DNA of 64,000 nt from Carallia brachiata. Lineage: Eukaryota > Streptophyta > Magnoliopsida > Malpighiales > Rhizophoraceae. The DNA is taken from assembly GCA_021464245.1 (NCBI GenBank), contig JADCRB010000084.1:511615-575614 (forward strand), written 5' to 3'. The position numbers were made by a program, and so were the translations under genes. Position 1 is the stretch's first letter. The number at the start of each line of letters is the position of its first letter. This document shows, one piece after another, positions 62,260 through 64,000 of the stretch. A model generated the notes under the pieces. That model was not told where the DNA came from, made no database searches, and was given only the letters and a program-made list of their open reading frames with translations.

Positions 62260-64000
62260 GTGAAGGAGGCTCCCCCGGAACTTGAAGATGGTGGCCAAGC
62301 AACTGTTGATGAACTCAAGGAGGTCAATCTTGGCTCTCCGGAAGATCCTCGACCTACATTTGTAAGTGCTTTACTTACTGCAGAAGAAGAGCAAGAATAT
62401 GTTCAGGTATTAAGTCAATACAGGGACGTGTTCGCATGGAGTTACAAAGAAATGCCTGGACTTGACCCAAAAATGCGGTGCATCGTCTAGCAGTAAAGAA
62501 GGGTGTCCGTTCTGTCAAGCAGCCACAACGACGGTTCCGCCCGGAACTCATTCCACAAATCGAGGAGGAGGTGAACAAGCTGATCAATGCCGGCTTCATC
62601 CGAGAGGTCACCTACCCAACGTGGATTGCCAACATTGTCCCGTAAGAAAGAAGAATGGACAGTTGAGGGTATGTGTTGATTTTCGAGATCTTAACAAGGC
62701 CTGCCCGAAAGATGACTTTCCGTTGCCCATAACGGAGATCACAGTCGATGCAACAACGGGTCACGAAGCATTGTCTTTCATGGATGGTTCTTCAGGCTAT
62801 AACCAAATCAGAATGGCACCAGAAGACGAGGAGTTGACAGCATTCCGCACCCCAAAAGGTATATACTGCTACAAAGTTATGCCGTTTGGATTGAAAAATG
62901 CTGGCGCCACTTATCAACGTGCTATGCAAAAAATTTTTGATGACATGCTGCACAAGATTGTAGAATGTTATGTTGATGACTTAGTTGTAAAGACTAAGAA
63001 GCGCAAAGACCACCTCGAGGATCTCAAGACAGTGTTCGAAAGACTTCGGAGGCATCAGCTCAAAATGAACCCTCTCAAGTGCGCATTCGGTGTCACATCA
63101 GGAAAGTTTCTTGGGTTCGTGGTGCGCCATCGTGGAATCGAAGTTGATCAGTCAAAGGTTGAGGCAATTCAAAAGATGCCTGAACCTAAAAACCTGCACG
63201 AGCTGCGAAGTCTACAAGGAAAGCTGGCCTACATTCGCCGTTTCATCTCCAATTTAGCTGGGAGATGTCAACCTTTCCATCGGTTGATGAAGAAGGATGT
63301 CAACTTCGAGTGGGACGAAGCTTGCAGCAAAGCCTTTGAGAGCATAAAGAAGTACTTTCCAATCCACCGTCCTAGGTGCTCCAATTCAAGGAAAGTCGTT
63401 GATTCTCTACATTGCAGCACAGGAAAGATCTTTGGGAGCCTTGCTTGCACAGGAAAATGAGCAGGGAAAGGAAGTTGCCTGTACTACTTGAGCAGAACAC
63501 TAAACGGTCCGGAGCTGAGTTATTCGCCCATTGAAAAGACATGTCTAGCACTGTTCTTTGCCATTGACAAGCTGAGGCACTACATGCAAGCTCACACGGT
63601 ACGTCTCATTGCCAGAGCTGATCCTGTCAAATATATCTTATCCAGACCAATCTTGTCAGGACGACTTGCCAAGTGGGCAGTAATCCTACAAAGCTACGAC
63701 ATTGTCTACGTGCCTCAAAAAGCAGTCAAAGGACAAGCTCTAGCAGACTTCCTTGCAGATCACCCTGTTCCGTCAGATTGGGAGTTCACAGATGATCTTC
63801 CAGATGAAGAGGTCTTTTACATTGAGACACTACCACCATGGACGATGTTCTTTGATGGTGCAGCAAGGCGTGATGGTGCTGGTGCCGGCATAGTGTTTGT
63901 CACTCCTCAACGACAAATACTACCATATGCTATCATTCTCGGTGAGTTATGTTCAAATAATGTTGCTGAATACCAGGCTTTGATCATTGGTCTTCAAATG
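62260..64000 (+). pseudogene. Gypsy RT and RNases H, copy 3 (cut by window end)
   Basis: RT motifs lie at about 62675 (VCVDFRDLNKACPKD) and 62967 (YVDD), followed by RNase H and the start of the archaeal-type RNase H (FFDGAARRDGAGAG at about 63850, NNVAEYQAL at the end). Frameshifts are at about 62474, 62641, 63354 and 63478, each a single missing base against copy 1. Confidence 0.9.

Larger units (their letters stand above)
58186..64000 (+). mobile_element. Tat-like Gypsy copy 3, runs off the window
   Basis: LTR C, A-rich leader, gag, protease, RT and both RNases H up to the window end inside the archaeal-type RNase H. It is colinear with copy 1 and nearly identical to it, with many one-base losses. 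The integrase and any WUS-like gene would lie beyond the window. Confidence 0.92.

Overview
The window is nuclear DNA of a flowering plant, most likely a woody core eudicot. The genes carry short GT-AG introns in AT-rich surroundings. They encode plant-specific families: a cold-responsive-type receptor-like cytoplasmic kinase, clathrin light chain, a CPL-type RNA polymerase II CTD phosphatase, a starch-binding CBM20 protein, an LRR-XII receptor kinase and a major-latex-protein fragment. The genus cannot be named from the sequence. Four single N characters (34875, 49706, 53163, 58185) mark unresolved assembly joins, and repeat copies differ mostly by one-base deletions. Many broken reading frames may therefore be sequence errors.

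Layout, left half. 209-1691 (+) is the 3' part of a kinase gene. 2474-7117 is a complete hAT transposon with a perfect 8-bp target duplication and an intact four-exon transposase (-). 9269-14100 is a young Copia retrotransposon (-) sitting in the 3' UTR of a clathrin light chain gene (-, 14453-16123), followed by a strange 320-bp chimeric duplication. 17287-18040 is a retroposed poly(A) element with its own target duplication. 18550-25209 (+) is the CPL phosphatase gene. 26038-28948 (-) is the CBM20 gene, which contains three 177-bp in-frame repeats. 30632-33909 (-) is a broken LRR receptor kinase.

Layout, right half. About 34870-37023 (+) is a decayed Copia relic. 37231-37589 is a possible Tourist-like MITE. 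37928-41673 is a CACTA element with a 3-bp target duplication that has no visible transposase and instead carries exons of an LRR receptor-like protein (a Pack-CACTA). 41882-42160 (-) is a broken MLP exon. From 42682 to the window end lie three near-identical copies of one Tat-like Gypsy family (gag, protease, RT, RNase H, a second archaeal-type RNase H, integrase), in tandem on + and probably partly mis-assembled.

The most striking feature lies between the integrase and the 3' LTR of the Gypsy block. At 55206-55816 there is a WUSCHEL-clade homeobox sequence: a WOX homeodomain, then an LPLFP WUS-box, then a DLELRLG EAR-type repression motif, in the same order as in WUS. A stem-cell regulator gene thus appears to be carried by an LTR retrotransposon. 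It has two reading-frame breaks in this copy. The LTRs also hold three consecutive inverted repeats, the last with the TATA box in its loop.
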